Shown: positions 31,491 to 40,086, counted from the stretch's first letter. The stretch: DNA of 64,000 bases from Eisenbergiella sp963559585 (GCA_963559585.1 CAUWLJ010000007.1:3736-67735), one strand, 5' to 3'. Numbers and translations: made by a program. The notes: generated from the sequence alone by a model not told the origin.

Positions 31491-32417
31491 ATGATAAACA
31501 CATTAGTAGAGAAGATCAAAAAGACGAATGCCCCCATCGTGGTGGGGCTGGATCCCATGATGAAGTATATCCCGGAGCACATTCAGAAGGCGGCTTTTGC
31601 GGAGTACGGGGAAACGCTGAAGGGGGCCGGGGAGGCGCTGTGGCAGTACAATAAAGGGATCGTGGACGCGGTGTACGATCTGATCCCGGCGGTAAAGCCC
31701 CAGATCGCCATGTATGAGCAGTTCGGCATCGAGGGTCTGACCGCGTATCAGAAAACGGTGGACTACTGTAAGGAAAAGGGCCTGGTGGTGATCGGCGATG
31801 TGAAGCGCGGCGATATTGGCTCCACCTCAGAGGCCTATGCGGTAGGCCATCTGGGCAGGGTTCAGGTGGGAAGCCAGCGCTTTGCCGGGTTTGGCGAGGA
31901 TTTTGCAACGGTGAATCCTTATCTGGGTTCTGACGGTGTGAAGCCCTTCATGAAGGTGTGCCAGGAGGAGAAGAAGGGAATCTTCGTTCTGGTTAAGACC
32001 TCCAACCCCAGCAGCGGCGAGTTCCAGGACCGATTGGTGGACGGCAGGCCGCTGTATGAGCTGGTGGGAGAGAAGGTTGCCCAGTGGGGTGAGGAAGTGA
32101 TGGGAGAGGCTTACAGCTATGTGGGCGCTGTGGTGGGAGCTACCTATCCTGAGATGGGTGCGGTGCTGCGCAGGATCATGCCCAAGGCTTATATCCTGGT
32201 GCCCGGCTACGGCGCCCAGGGCGGGCAGGGCAAGGATCTGCTTCCCTTCTTCAACAAGGACGGCCTTGGAGCTATCGTGAACTCCTCCAGAGGCATTATC
32301 GCTGCCTATCAGCAGGAGAAGTACGCCGGGTTCGGGGCAGAGCATTATGCGGATGCTTCCAGGCAGGCAGTGCTGGATATGATTGAGGACATCAGGACGG
32401 CGCTTGGGACGAAATAA
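31491..32417 (+). CDS. pyrF: Orotidine 5'-phosphate decarboxylase, type 2
   Basis: A 308-residue enzyme catalysing the last step of UMP synthesis. It belongs to the longer type-2 branch: NAPIVVGLDPMMKYIP at the N-terminus, the catalytic Lys/Asp array GDVKRGDIGSTSEAYAVGHLG near residue 101-120, and the phosphate-binding loop VPGYGAQGG near 245. ATG at 31491 is used, with AAAGGA upstream. It stands alone here, with its own promoter and terminator, rather than in a pyr operon. Confidence 0.94.
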   Translation: MINTLVEKIKKTNAPIVVGLDPMMKYIPEHIQKAAFAEYGETLKGAGEALWQYNKGIVDAVYDLIPAVKPQIAMYEQFGIEGLTAYQKTVDYCKEKGLVVIGDVKRGDIGSTSEAYAVGHLGRVQVGSQRFAGFGEDFATVNPYLGSDGVKPFMKVCQEEKKGIFVLVKTSNPSSGEFQDRLVDGRPLYELVGEKVAQWGEEVMGEAYSYVGAVVGATYPEMGAVLRRIMPKAYILVPGYGAQGGQGKDLLPFFNKDGLGAIVNSSRGIIAAYQQEKYAGFGAEHYADASRQAVLDMIEDIRTALGTK

Positions 32418-32493
32418 ACAGCGGCCTGGTAATGTATGCCCAAATGGCCTTGAAATGAGATAAAAAAGGTTGATTTGGTTCATATAAAATAAA

Positions 32494-32523
32494 AAAGGGG
32501 CTGTTGCGTGCGACAGTCCCTTT
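32494..32523. terminator. Bidirectional terminator, pyrF / second ART gene
   Basis: AAAGGGGCTGT (32494-32504) pairs with ACAGTCCCTTT (32513-32523), one G-U wobble. It suits the convergent genes on either side. Confidence 0.75.
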
Positions 32524-32542
32524 AAAAACAGATCCTGTGAAA

Positions 32543-33166
32543 TTAAACAGCGGCCCAGCCTTCTTTGGGCTCTAAAGGCTTAAAATAGCCTTTTATACAA
32601 TTAGGGTTAATAATGCACAGCTGTGTATGAGTTTTTTCCATAATTCCGGAATTGTCATATACCGGATTTCCTTCTATAAAAACACCTCTGACACTATCAT
32701 AACTTCTTTTCCCAGTATCTATGTTGTATTGGTGGATTCTTTGAATGACGGCACAGTCCAATTCCCTTAATAATATATCATGGTTTCCTTTGACATTTCT
32801 GTTGACAGGCATAGGCTTTCCTATATTGGACAGTTCGAGAGACAAAATTTCATAAACTGTTTTTAAAATTTCTGCACTCGCGTAGTCTGTCAAATCCAGA
32901 CAATGCCCCAGACTGATAACAGCGCCAATGACTGCTGGATCTTTTGGGGGGTTATGCGGATTCTTCTTATTATATCTGTCACAGTATGCCTCAGCCCATT
33001 GCTGTGCTCTGACCAAACTGTTTTCCCAGAAATAAATCCCATTGCCCAGCCAATCGTAGGAATTATTGCTTGGTAAAAGCGGTTCATGATTGTATAAAAC
33101 CCTGGTATATGTGTTGGAATCACATCCGTGGAATGCTAAAACTAAGTTTGGAAGATTACTGTACAT
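32543..33166 (-). CDS. ADP-ribosyltransferase-like protein, second locus
   Basis: A 207-residue protein of unrecognised family. Its N-terminal third reads VLAFHGCDSN...WLGNGIYFWENSLVRAQQWAE, the same layout of HG, G-x-Y-F/L-x-E-N and A-x-x-W-A as the DUF3990 protein at 16 kb and other ADP-ribosyltransferase folds, though overall similarity is low. The remainder has ITDYASAEILKTVYEIL-like helices, a VRGVFIEGNPVYDNSG block near residue 160, and HTQLCIINPNCIKGYF near the end. An alternative GTG start (33172) overlaps the stop of the small upstream gene. AT-rich relative to pyrF. Likely a toxin or effector whose partner is the upstream gene. Confidence 0.55.
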   Translation of the reverse strand: MYSNLPNLVLAFHGCDSNTYTRVLYNHEPLLPSNNSYDWLGNGIYFWENSLVRAQQWAEAYCDRYNKKNPHNPPKDPAVIGAVISLGHCLDLTDYASAEILKTVYEILSLELSNIGKPMPVNRNVKGNHDILLRELDCAVIQRIHQYNIDTGKRSYDSVRGVFIEGNPVYDNSGIMEKTHTQLCIINPNCIKGYFKPLEPKEGWAAV

Positions 33167-33171
33167 AGACA

Positions 33172-33429
33172 CTATCTCTTATTTTCTTCATTTTTTCTGC
33201 TGTACATATATCGTCTGGAAAATTTTCCGTTTTCTTCAATAATACCGCAGTTCAATAAGTTTTGAAAGGATACTCTCTGTGCATCCGCAGGACTGAGCTG
33301 CTGAAGGTTATGGAGATATTCTTTCATTTCGCGGACATAGGATGTTTTTTCTAATTCAATCGATTCAATAGGTGACATGCGTTTACATCCCTCATCTTTC
33401 GTATAGTAATATGTGTTTTTTTTATTCAT
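33172..33429 (-). CDS. Small partner protein of the second ART-like gene
   Basis: An 85-residue acidic/polar protein, mostly helical, with SPIESIELEKTSYVREMKEY, LQQLSPADAQRVSFQNLL and a basic end SRRYMYSRKNEENKR. It is encoded immediately upstream of the ART-like gene, and its TAG stop overlaps that gene's possible GTG start, so the two are coupled. Size, position and coupling fit an antitoxin or regulator. No DNA-binding motif is obvious. The start at 33429 is tentative: its RBS AGGGGG is about 12 bases away, and Met at 33378 is an alternative. Confidence 0.5.
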   Translation of the reverse strand: MNKKNTYYYTKDEGCKRMSPIESIELEKTSYVREMKEYLHNLQQLSPADAQRVSFQNLLNCGIIEENGKFSRRYMYSRKNEENKR

Positions 33430-33728
33430 GATACAATGATTCCCCCTGAGGAGATTGTAGCATAATAAAATACTCTTAAAATGTTGAATCACGCCAAAGA
33501 CAAAAGTATATTTTGTCTTATTATTTTAGCATCATTTTAGAATCTTGTCTATGAGCCGCAGAAAAATTCCAGAATAAACGCATGAACCAAAATTTACCTG
33601 TTTTTTTGAAATAACTGTACAAATTAAGCAGGTCTGTTTTACAATCCCCTCTTCCCTATCCGGATATACAGGTGTATACTTCTGCCTGAGACAAATCAAA
33701 GCATCCGGAAGAACAGGGGAGGACAGCC
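33430..33728. other. AT-rich divergent intergenic region
   Basis: About 300 AT-rich bases lie between the small ART partner gene and the AraC-type regulator. I see no gene. Promoter-like AT tracts occur on both strands, but I could not pick a convincing hexamer pair. Confidence 0.4.
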
Positions 33729-34409
33729 ATGCCGAAGAAAGACACCAGGCTCCAGCAGTTATCAGAAAGTATTTTAAAGACTTTTCCTGAATTCGGCAGA
33801 ATCTATAACGGGCGAAACGGCCTTTCGCTGGAGGATTTTTACAAGACCTATTACAGACAGGAGGCAGAGCTGGAGCAGTTCGGGATTCGGCTCACATGGG
33901 TGCTCTCACAGGTGTATACCGATCTGGCGGGCATCCACAGAGGCTATCTGGAGACACAGGAGGCCTTTCCCTACCGTTTCCTGTACGGAAGGGGAGGAAT
34001 CATCCCCTGCAGAGATATCAGAGAGAAGCAGTTTGACTTTACCGGGATGGAAGATGAGAGGATGGAGTACCGCCTTCTTTCTTATATCAAAGAGGAAGAG
34101 AAGGGACAGAGCGCCGGGGAGCTGCTGGCCAAGGTGCAGAGCCAGTGCGGAATAGGGGAGGCATCCAGCCTGGAGGCGGTATCCTGTTACAAATATGACC
34201 TGCTGATCCGGTTCAGCGGCATCATCCATCAGCTGGGGGCTGACAGGCTGCGGATCGATCACGCCAAGAAGCTTTTGGAGGAGACTTCGGACACGATGGA
34301 GACGGTTGCGGTCAGCTCCGGCTTTCTGAGCAGCTCCACTTTTATCAAGGTGTTCAAGAAAAGTGAGGGCATTACGCCGGGGGCGTACCGGAAGCTGAAG
34401 CAGAATTGA
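33729..34409 (+). CDS. AraC family transcriptional regulator
   Basis: A 226-residue protein. The last ~50 residues carry the second AraC-type helix-turn-helix (DHAKKLLEETSDTMETVAVS, then GFLSSSTFIKVFKKSEGITPGAYRKL). The N-terminal ~170 residues are an unassigned helical domain without an obvious cupin. GGGGAGG lies upstream of the ATG. It is 30 bases from the acyltransferase gene and probably co-transcribed with it. Confidence 0.75.
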   Translation: MPKKDTRLQQLSESILKTFPEFGRIYNGRNGLSLEDFYKTYYRQEAELEQFGIRLTWVLSQVYTDLAGIHRGYLETQEAFPYRFLYGRGGIIPCRDIREKQFDFTGMEDERMEYRLLSYIKEEEKGQSAGELLAKVQSQCGIGEASSLEAVSCYKYDLLIRFSGIIHQLGADRLRIDHAKKLLEETSDTMETVAVSSGFLSSSTFIKVFKKSEGITPGAYRKLKQN

Positions 34410-34439
34410 TGTGAATTTAGGAAAAGGAGTATCTGTTAT

Positions 34440-35525
34440 ATGCCAAAAACTGAAAAAAGAAACATCCTCTGGATCGACTGCGCCAAATTCCTGGCCATCG
34501 TGGCTGTGGTGGTGGATCATTCCAAGGGAATCCTGTATGAAGGGGAGGCAGTGCAGTATGCGGCTTTTTTCTCTGTAGCGGCCTTCCTGTTCCTGGCGGG
34601 CATGACCTCCTTCTATTCTCTGGAGAGAAGAAAAGAGGAGGAGACCCTGCCGCGATGGGTGGGGCGGAGGCTGGTGCGGATCCTGATCCCCTATCTTGCG
34701 GCTGTGGCGGTCTACCAGTATGTGAAAAGCGGTTTCCTGTTCAGCCTGGCCCACTTTTTCATCTGGGCGGTGCATTTTAACGTGGAGGGCTCGTTCTATT
34801 TCGTGCTGATCTATCTGCAGCTCATTCTTGCCGCCCCCATTGTCTACCAGCTGACTTTGTTCTGCCGGCGTGGGAAATGGAGCTTTCTGTGCAGGGGCGT
34901 GTATCTGGCGGCAGCGGCGGCCCTCTCCCTGCTGTGCATGAAGCATACCTTTGCTCTTGAGACCTACGGCGGGGGAAATTATCTGTTTGGAGGAACCTAT
35001 CTGTTCCTGTTCGTGATGGGGATGATTGCCGCGGATATGCGGATACGGCTGACTTCTGTCAAGAGTGCGGCTCTGGCGTCTGTTCTTTCTGTTGTTGTGT
35101 ACGGAGGCGCGCTTGCCTTTCTGCTGAAGGACAGGCTGGCTCTTGACGAAGCCCTGTTTGGGTGGACGCTCAGGGTGAATCCGCCGGGGATCACGATGAT
35201 CGTGTATACGCTGGCATTCCTGCTCCTGATTTTCTCTCTGTGCAGCCTGGGCGCGCTGCTGGGGAACCGGGCGGCGGACGGGGTGCTTGGCGTTCTGGCC
35301 TGGCTGGGGAAATATACCCTGTATATTTATCTGTACCATACCATCATTCTCGACTATCTTCTGCCCAGGCTTACCTTTGTATCGGAAATGTCCTTCGCGA
35401 AAACGGCGGTATATCTGGCGGGGATGATCGGCCTGCCGGTGGCGGGCAGGGTGCTGTACGACCTTCTGCGGAGGGCGATTGGCAGAAAGGTCTCTGAGGA
35501 AAGGCTTTTAAACGCGCCCCGATGA
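34440..35525 (+). CDS. Acyltransferase 3 family membrane protein
   Basis: A 361-residue protein with about ten membrane helices. The N-terminal ILWIDCAKFLAIVAVVVDHS (with the family's conserved His near residue 28) and the FLFLAGMTSFYSL, RILIPYLAAV and YIYLYHTIILDYLL blocks identify the acyltransferase 3 family, which O-acetylates or otherwise O-acylates cell-envelope sugars. The acceptor is unknown. AAGGAG lies nine bases before the ATG. No SGNH partner domain is attached. Confidence 0.82.
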   Translation: MPKTEKRNILWIDCAKFLAIVAVVVDHSKGILYEGEAVQYAAFFSVAAFLFLAGMTSFYSLERRKEEETLPRWVGRRLVRILIPYLAAVAVYQYVKSGFLFSLAHFFIWAVHFNVEGSFYFVLIYLQLILAAPIVYQLTLFCRRGKWSFLCRGVYLAAAAALSLLCMKHTFALETYGGGNYLFGGTYLFLFVMGMIAADMRIRLTSVKSAALASVLSVVVYGGALAFLLKDRLALDEALFGWTLRVNPPGITMIVYTLAFLLLIFSLCSLGALLGNRAADGVLGVLAWLGKYTLYIYLYHTIILDYLLPRLTFVSEMSFAKTAVYLAGMIGLPVAGRVLYDLLRRAIGRKVSEERLLNAPR

Positions 35526-35528
35526 TAA

Positions 35529-35576
35529 TATTGGGGAACAAAAAGCGGCGTTTGCAGTAAAATATGTTCCCCAATA
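35529..35576. repeat. 12-bp perfect inverted repeat between convergent genes
   Basis: TATTGGGGAACA (35529-35540) and TGTTCCCCAATA (35565-35576) are perfect complements around a 24-base loop, with weak outer pairing (ATAAT/ATTAT). It lies between the acyltransferase and HAD stops, and no classic T-run follows. Confidence 0.8.
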
Positions 35577-35603
35577 GAAATATTATCTGTATGGCAGCAG
35601 AGC

Positions 35604-36434
35604 CTATCTCAAATAGGCTTCAACGGCTTCGATCAGGCCATCCTGGTCATTGTCGGCGGCGGTGATGAAATCCGCCGCTTTTTTCACGTCCTCCGAGGCG
35701 TTGGCCATGGCGATCCCCACGCCTGCCGCCTCCAGCATGGAAATGTCGTTGGGCGCATCCCCTGCGGCCAGGCTCTGCGAAATGGGGATCCCGAAATGGC
35801 CGCACACCCAGCGGATGGCATTGCCCTTGCCGGACTGAGCGCTGTAGAATTCCAGGTAGCGGTCGTTGGAAAACTGGGCGGTGACGGTGTCGCCGAAGCG
35901 GGAGAGCACCTGCTCCCGAAGCTTTAACAGCTTCGTCCTGTCCGTCAGGTGGATGGTGTGAACCTTGTAGGGCGGGTGGGACAGAAGGGAGAGGGGATCG
36001 TCTGCGGTGAGCAGGGGCAGATGGATGCGCCTGCGGTAATATCGAATCTCCTCATCCTCCCTTGGGCAGACGATCTCATGGTCGGTGTAGGTCTGGGCAT
36101 GGATGGAAAGCGCTCCGGCCAGACGGAAGATCTCAGAAGCCGTCTCAAAGGGGAGGGTGCGCTCCAGGATAGGATGCTGCAGGGCGCAGTCGTAGACCAG
36201 GCTTCCGTTGTACGCGATGACCAGCGTGCCGGGCCGGAGAAGGCCGGAGAGCCTGGCTGCTTCCAGAATGCTGTCCAGAGGGCGGCCGGAGGTGAGCACC
36301 AGCTTATGGCCGCAGTCCATCATCCGGTCAAGGGTGAGCTTCATTTCAGGGGAGACGGTGCTGTCGTTTCGCAGCAGGGTTCCGTCCATATCGGTAAATA
36401 ATATTTTCTTTTCGGTTGTCTTTTCCGTGTTCAT
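35604..36434 (-). CDS. Cof-type HAD-IIB phosphatase
   Basis: A 276-residue cytosolic phosphatase with a C2B cap. Motif I is LFTDMDGTLLRND, motif II LTSGRP, the Lys of motif III is in KGNAIRWVC, and motif IV is LAAGDAPNDISMLEAAGVGIAMANA. These enzymes hydrolyse sugar phosphates, flavin precursors or nucleotides with wide specificity; the substrate is not predictable. It lies in the same orientation as the PHP and ABC-F genes upstream. Confidence 0.9.
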   Translation of the reverse strand: MNTEKTTEKKILFTDMDGTLLRNDSTVSPEMKLTLDRMMDCGHKLVLTSGRPLDSILEAARLSGLLRPGTLVIAYNGSLVYDCALQHPILERTLPFETASEIFRLAGALSIHAQTYTDHEIVCPREDEEIRYYRRRIHLPLLTADDPLSLLSHPPYKVHTIHLTDRTKLLKLREQVLSRFGDTVTAQFSNDRYLEFYSAQSGKGNAIRWVCGHFGIPISQSLAAGDAPNDISMLEAAGVGIAMANASEDVKKAADFITAADNDQDGLIEAVEAYLR

Positions 36435-36489
36435 ACCTTCCTCGATTTCTGCCGTGCAGCCCGCAGCTTTTTTTCTGCCGCGCAGAGCC

Positions 36490-36575
36490 GCGGCCCTTCT
36501 TCTATTGTGCAGGCTTTCTTCTATTGTGCAGGTTTTCTCCTATCGTGCAGGCCGCAGCTATTGTGCAGCCGTACA
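36490..36575. repeat. Imperfect tandem repeats of a TTCTATTGTGCAGG unit
   Basis: Four imperfect copies of a ~20-base unit (core CTATTGTGCAG, one copy CTATCGTGCAG) lie between the PHP and HAD genes, with spacing drifting from 20 bases. Confidence 0.7.
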
Positions 36576-36582
36576 TGCGGCG

Positions 36583-37524
36583 CTATGCTCCGAAGAGCTC
36601 CTTCTTCTTTTGTTCCAGACGCTCCCATATGTCATAGGGGATCAGGAGCTTACCGTTGTAGCCGGTGGCCAGCTCCAGGCCGGGTTTATTTTTTCCGTGA
36701 AAGTCGGAGCCGCCGCTGATGAGCAGGCCGTTTCGGGAGGCAAGCTGGCGCATCTGGCGCTCCTCCCCCTGGCTGTAGGTGGAATAGACGGCTTCGATTC
36801 CCACAAGCCCCGCTTCCTTCAGGGTGGAGACCAATCTCTGCAGGGCCTCCCCTCCCATGTGGTAGAGGGTGGGATGGGCAAGGATGGGAAGCCCCCGGGC
36901 CTCCAGGATCAGCTCCGCCGCCTGGGCAGGGGTCACCTTTTCCCTGGGGACGAAATAAGGGCAGCGGTCGCCCACATAGCGCTCAAAGGCCTCCGGCATA
37001 CTTTTTACGTAACCATGCTCCAGCAGGTATCTGGCATAGTGTCCCCTGGTGATGACGGATCCGGGGAAGGCCTGGATCAGCTTTTCATAGGAAATATCGA
37101 TTCCGGCTTCCGCCAGGTTCCGGCACATTTTCTGATTGCGCAGGATGCGGGAATCCACGAAAGCCTGGATACGCCGTCGGAAGGCATCCCGGCGGTAATC
37201 GATGCCAAGCCCCAGGATGTGGATGTCCCGGCCCATATATTCGGTGGAAAATTCAATGCCGGGGATGACGCGGATGAGCGGGACGGATGGGGAAGGGGAC
37301 CGGCTGGCAGAGCGGTCCGCAGGCTTGTCTGCGGCAGCCTCTGCGCTGTGCGCTTCATTCAGGGAGCGGGCGTAAGAGATGGCCTCGTCCAGCCCGTCGA
37401 TGGTGTCGTGGTCCGTGAGGGCAAAGGCGGACAGCCCCTTTTGGACGGCAAGCTCCACCAGCTGGGTGGGGGTGAGGCTGCCGTCGGAGCGGCTGGAATG
37501 AACGTGTAGGTCGGTTGTTTTCAT
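36583..37524 (-). CDS. PHP-domain phosphoesterase
   Basis: A 313-residue metal-dependent phosphoesterase of the PHP class. Metal-binding motifs are visible: DLHVHSSRSDGSLTP (H-x-H), LTDHDTIDGL, PGIEFST, PILAHPTLYH and the C-terminal SGGSDFHGKNKPGLELAT. The family includes 3'-5' nucleotide phosphatases and RNase AM-like exonucleases. A low-complexity insert (Ala/Asp/Lys, then Ser/Arg/Pro) sits after about residue 60. ATG at 37524 is preferred, with GGAG seven bases upstream. It follows the ABC-F gene on the same strand with repeat copy B in between. Confidence 0.85.
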   Translation of the reverse strand: MKTTDLHVHSSRSDGSLTPTQLVELAVQKGLSAFALTDHDTIDGLDEAISYARSLNEAHSAEAAADKPADRSASRSPSPSVPLIRVIPGIEFSTEYMGRDIHILGLGIDYRRDAFRRRIQAFVDSRILRNQKMCRNLAEAGIDISYEKLIQAFPGSVITRGHYARYLLEHGYVKSMPEAFERYVGDRCPYFVPREKVTPAQAAELILEARGLPILAHPTLYHMGGEALQRLVSTLKEAGLVGIEAVYSTYSQGEERQMRQLASRNGLLISGGSDFHGKNKPGLELATGYNGKLLIPYDIWERLEQKKKELFGA

Positions 37525-37610
37525 GTGATTCTCCATTCCGGAGCGTAAGCGGCGGGGCGGAGGGAAATTGCATCCGCGGTTTTCCTCCTGCCGTCACGAT
37601 TCTCCTGTTT

Positions 37611-37752
37611 GATAAAAAGTGTGCGTCAAGACGCATGCCCGCGCCGAGCGCGATTGCCGTCAGGCAATATCTGCCTCCCGCGCGAGTGCGCATCCATAGC
37701 GGAGCGTCCTTTTTTATACAATAGGAAAGAAACCTTCCTATTGTATAAAAAA
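37611..37752 (-). repeat. Dispersed ~140-bp repeat, copy B
   Basis: The reverse complement matches copy A (27153-27292) along its length: hairpin ATACAATAGGAA/TTCCTATTGTAT (about 37718-37747), the GC-rich core (AGGCAGATATTGCCTGACGG on the minus strand), and a terminal TGCGTC/GACGCA stem followed by T's near 37615. Read on the minus strand it lies between the ABC-F stop and the PHP start, the same position and orientation that copy A has relative to its flanking genes. Confidence 0.85.
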
Positions 37753-37796
37753 GGCGCAGGGCCTGTAAATGGAGCGCCTGCGCTTTGCTTGATGGA

Positions 37797-39434
37797 TCAG
37801 TTTTCGTCGTATTCCTTGTCTGCCGTGTAGACCGTGCGCTTTCTCGCCATGGCGTCGCTGGCCAGATATTCGTCGTAGGTGGTGATCTTGTCGATCAGGC
37901 TTCCGTCGGGAAGGATCTCCATGATCCGGTTGGCCGTGGTCTGCACGAACTGATGGTCGCGGCAGGCAAAGAGGGCCACACCGGGATACTTGATCAGGCC
38001 GTTGTTCAGGGCGGTGATGGATTCCATATCCAGATGGTTGGTGGGCTCGTCCAGAACCAGGCAGTTGGCGCCGGAAATCATCATCTTGGAAAGCAGGCAG
38101 CGCACCTTCTCGCCGCCGGAGAGCACACGCACCTTCTTCACGCCGTCTTCGCCGGCAAACAGCATCCTGCCCAGGAAGCCGCGCACGTAGGTGATGTCGT
38201 CCACAGGGGAATAACTCATGAGCCAGTCCGCGATGGTATAGTCATTGTCAAATTCTTTAGTGCTGTCCTTGGGAAAATAGGCCTGGGAGGTGGTAACGCC
38301 CCATTTGTAGCTGCCTTCGTCCGGCTCCAGCTCGCCCATCAGGATCTGGAACAGGGTGGTTTTGGCCAGCTCGTTGCTGCCCACGAAGGCGATCTTGTCC
38401 TCATGGCCCATGATGAAGGAAACCTTATCCAGCACCTTCACCCCGTTGATGGTTTTGGAAATACCGTCCACGGTGAGCACCTCGTTTCCGATTTCCCGGT
38501 CGGGACGGAAGTCGATGTAGGGATATTTTCTGCTGGAGGGACGGATCTCATCCAGCTGGATCTTTTCCAGAGCACGCTTCCTGGAGGTGGCCTGCTTGGA
38601 CTTGGAGGCGTTGGCGGAGAAACGGGAGATGAACTCCTGCAGCTCCTTGATCTTTTCCTCCTTCTTCTTGTTGGCTTCCTTCATCTGCTTGATGAGCAGC
38701 TGGCTGGACTCGTACCAGAAATCGTAGTTTCCGGCGTAGAGCTGGATCTTGCCGTAGTCGATGTCCGCGATATGGGTACATACCTTATTTAAGAAATAAC
38801 GGTCATGGGATACCACGATCACCGTATTTTCAAAATCAATGAGGAAATCCTCCAGCCATGCGATGGCATCCAGATCCAGATGGTTGGTGGGCTCGTCCAG
38901 AAGCAGGATGTCAGGATTGCCGAACAGCGCCTTTGCCAGCAGAACCTTTACCTTCTGGCTGCCGTTCAGCTCCTTCATCAGGCTGTAATGGAATTCGGTG
39001 TCGATTCCAAGCCCGTTTAAAAGGGACGCCGCGTTGGACTCTGCCTCCCAGCCGTCCATCTCCGCGAACTCCGCCTCCAGCTCGCTGGCCCGGATGCCGT
39101 CCTCGTCGCTGAAATCCTCCTTGGCATAGATGGCTTCCTTCTCCTTCATGATCTCATACAGCCGGGCGTTTCCCATGATGACCGTGTCCAGGACAGGGAA
39201 CTCATCGTATTTGAAATGATCCTGCTCCAGCACGGACAGCCGCTGGCCGGGAGTGATCACCACGTCCCCATTGGTGGATTCCAGCTGGCCGGAAAGGATT
39301 TTTAAAAAGGTGGACTTACCCGCGCCATTGGCGCCGATCAGCCCGTAGCAGTTGCCTTCTGTGAATTTAATGTTCACGTCCTCAAAAAGCGCCTTTTTTC
39401 CGAGACGCAGAGTCACGTTATTTGCACTGATCAT
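37797..39434 (-). CDS. ABC-F family ATPase, YbiT-like
   Basis: A 545-residue soluble protein with two ABC domains and no membrane segment. Domain 1 has Walker A GANGAGKST, a degenerate signature LNGSQKVKVLLAKA and Walker B LLLDEPTNHLD. The linker is highly charged (KEANKKKEEKIKELQEF). Domain 2 has an altered Walker A, GSNELAKTT, signature LSGGEKVRCLLSK and LVLDEPTNHLD. ABC-F proteins act on the ribosome; the YbiT-like branch is mostly housekeeping translation support, not drug resistance. GGAGG lies six bases before the ATG at 39434. Confidence 0.9.
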   Translation of the reverse strand: MISANNVTLRLGKKALFEDVNIKFTEGNCYGLIGANGAGKSTFLKILSGQLESTNGDVVITPGQRLSVLEQDHFKYDEFPVLDTVIMGNARLYEIMKEKEAIYAKEDFSDEDGIRASELEAEFAEMDGWEAESNAASLLNGLGIDTEFHYSLMKELNGSQKVKVLLAKALFGNPDILLLDEPTNHLDLDAIAWLEDFLIDFENTVIVVSHDRYFLNKVCTHIADIDYGKIQLYAGNYDFWYESSQLLIKQMKEANKKKEEKIKELQEFISRFSANASKSKQATSRKRALEKIQLDEIRPSSRKYPYIDFRPDREIGNEVLTVDGISKTINGVKVLDKVSFIMGHEDKIAFVGSNELAKTTLFQILMGELEPDEGSYKWGVTTSQAYFPKDSTKEFDNDYTIADWLMSYSPVDDITYVRGFLGRMLFAGEDGVKKVRVLSGGEKVRCLLSKMMISGANCLVLDEPTNHLDMESITALNNGLIKYPGVALFACRDHQFVQTTANRIMEILPDGSLIDKITTYDEYLASDAMARKRTVYTADKEYDEN

Positions 39435-39684
39435 ACGAACCTCCATTCTGCGCGGCCGCCTGCCTGTCTCCCGCCTGCGGGGGCCGCAGGGCCGCAGACC
39501 TTTTCCTGTCTCAATGCGAAACGCCTGATTTATGGGCGTTTCGGCCATCTTTTCCTATTGTACAGAAAATACAGGAATTTGCAAGGGGAAAACAAAAAAA
39601 GTATAAGATTAAGAAAACAAAAGAAAAAAAGAGATAAAAAGAGATATAAAAAGAAAATACCATATTTTATCAATGTGAATGTGG

Positions 39685-39713
39685 TTGCATAAAAAAGGCA
39701 ATAAACATAATAT
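39685..39713 (+). promoter_or_regulatory. groESL promoter
   Basis: TTGCAT (39685-39690) and TAATAT (39708-39713) with a 17-base spacer, immediately upstream of the CIRCE operator. Confidence 0.75.
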
Positions 39714-39724
39714 AGCTATAGTTC

Positions 39725-39751
39725 TTAGCACTCGATACATGTGAGTGCTAA
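39725..39751 (+). promoter_or_regulatory. CIRCE operator (HrcA site)
   Basis: TTAGCACTC-N9-GAGTGCTAA is a perfect 9+9 inverted repeat identical to the consensus. It places groESL under the heat-shock repressor HrcA, which is not encoded in the window. Confidence 0.98.
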
Positions 39752-39798
39752 CAGCCAAAGCAAAAGACAGGAATTCTTCAAAATAAGGAGGCATCATT

Positions 39799-40086
39799 AT
39801 GAAGTTAGTACCTTTAGGAGACAGGATCGTTTTAAAACAGCTGGAGGCAGAGGAAACCACCAAATCCGGCATCGTTCTTCCCGGACAGAGCAAGGAGAAG
39901 CCCCAGCAGGCTGAGGTGATCGCGGTAGGCCCTGGCGGAGTGGTTGATGGCAAGGAAGTAAAAATGGAAGTGAAGGCCGGAGACAAGGTGATCTATTCCA
40001 AGTACGCAGGAACCGAAGTGAAGCTGGATGATGATCAGGAATACATCATCGTAAAGCAGTCCGATGTGCTTGCAGTGATTCAGTAA
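39799..40086 (+). CDS. groES: Co-chaperonin GroES
   Basis: A 95-residue protein of standard length. MKLVPLGDRIVLKQ at the N-terminus, the mobile loop EETTKSGIVLPGQS and the roof/core block GDKVIYSKYAGTEVK are all present. It forms the heptameric lid of GroEL. AAGGAGG precedes the ATG. It is controlled by the CIRCE element upstream and is followed by groEL after 170 bases. Confidence 0.98.
   Translation: MKLVPLGDRIVLKQLEAEETTKSGIVLPGQSKEKPQQAEVIAVGPGGVVDGKEVKMEVKAGDKVIYSKYAGTEVKLDDDQEYIIVKQSDVLAVIQ

Noticed and set aside
37797..39434. ABC-F protein as an antibiotic resistance determinant
   Set aside because: The linker is of the housekeeping YbiT-like kind and no attenuation leader peptide was seen upstream.
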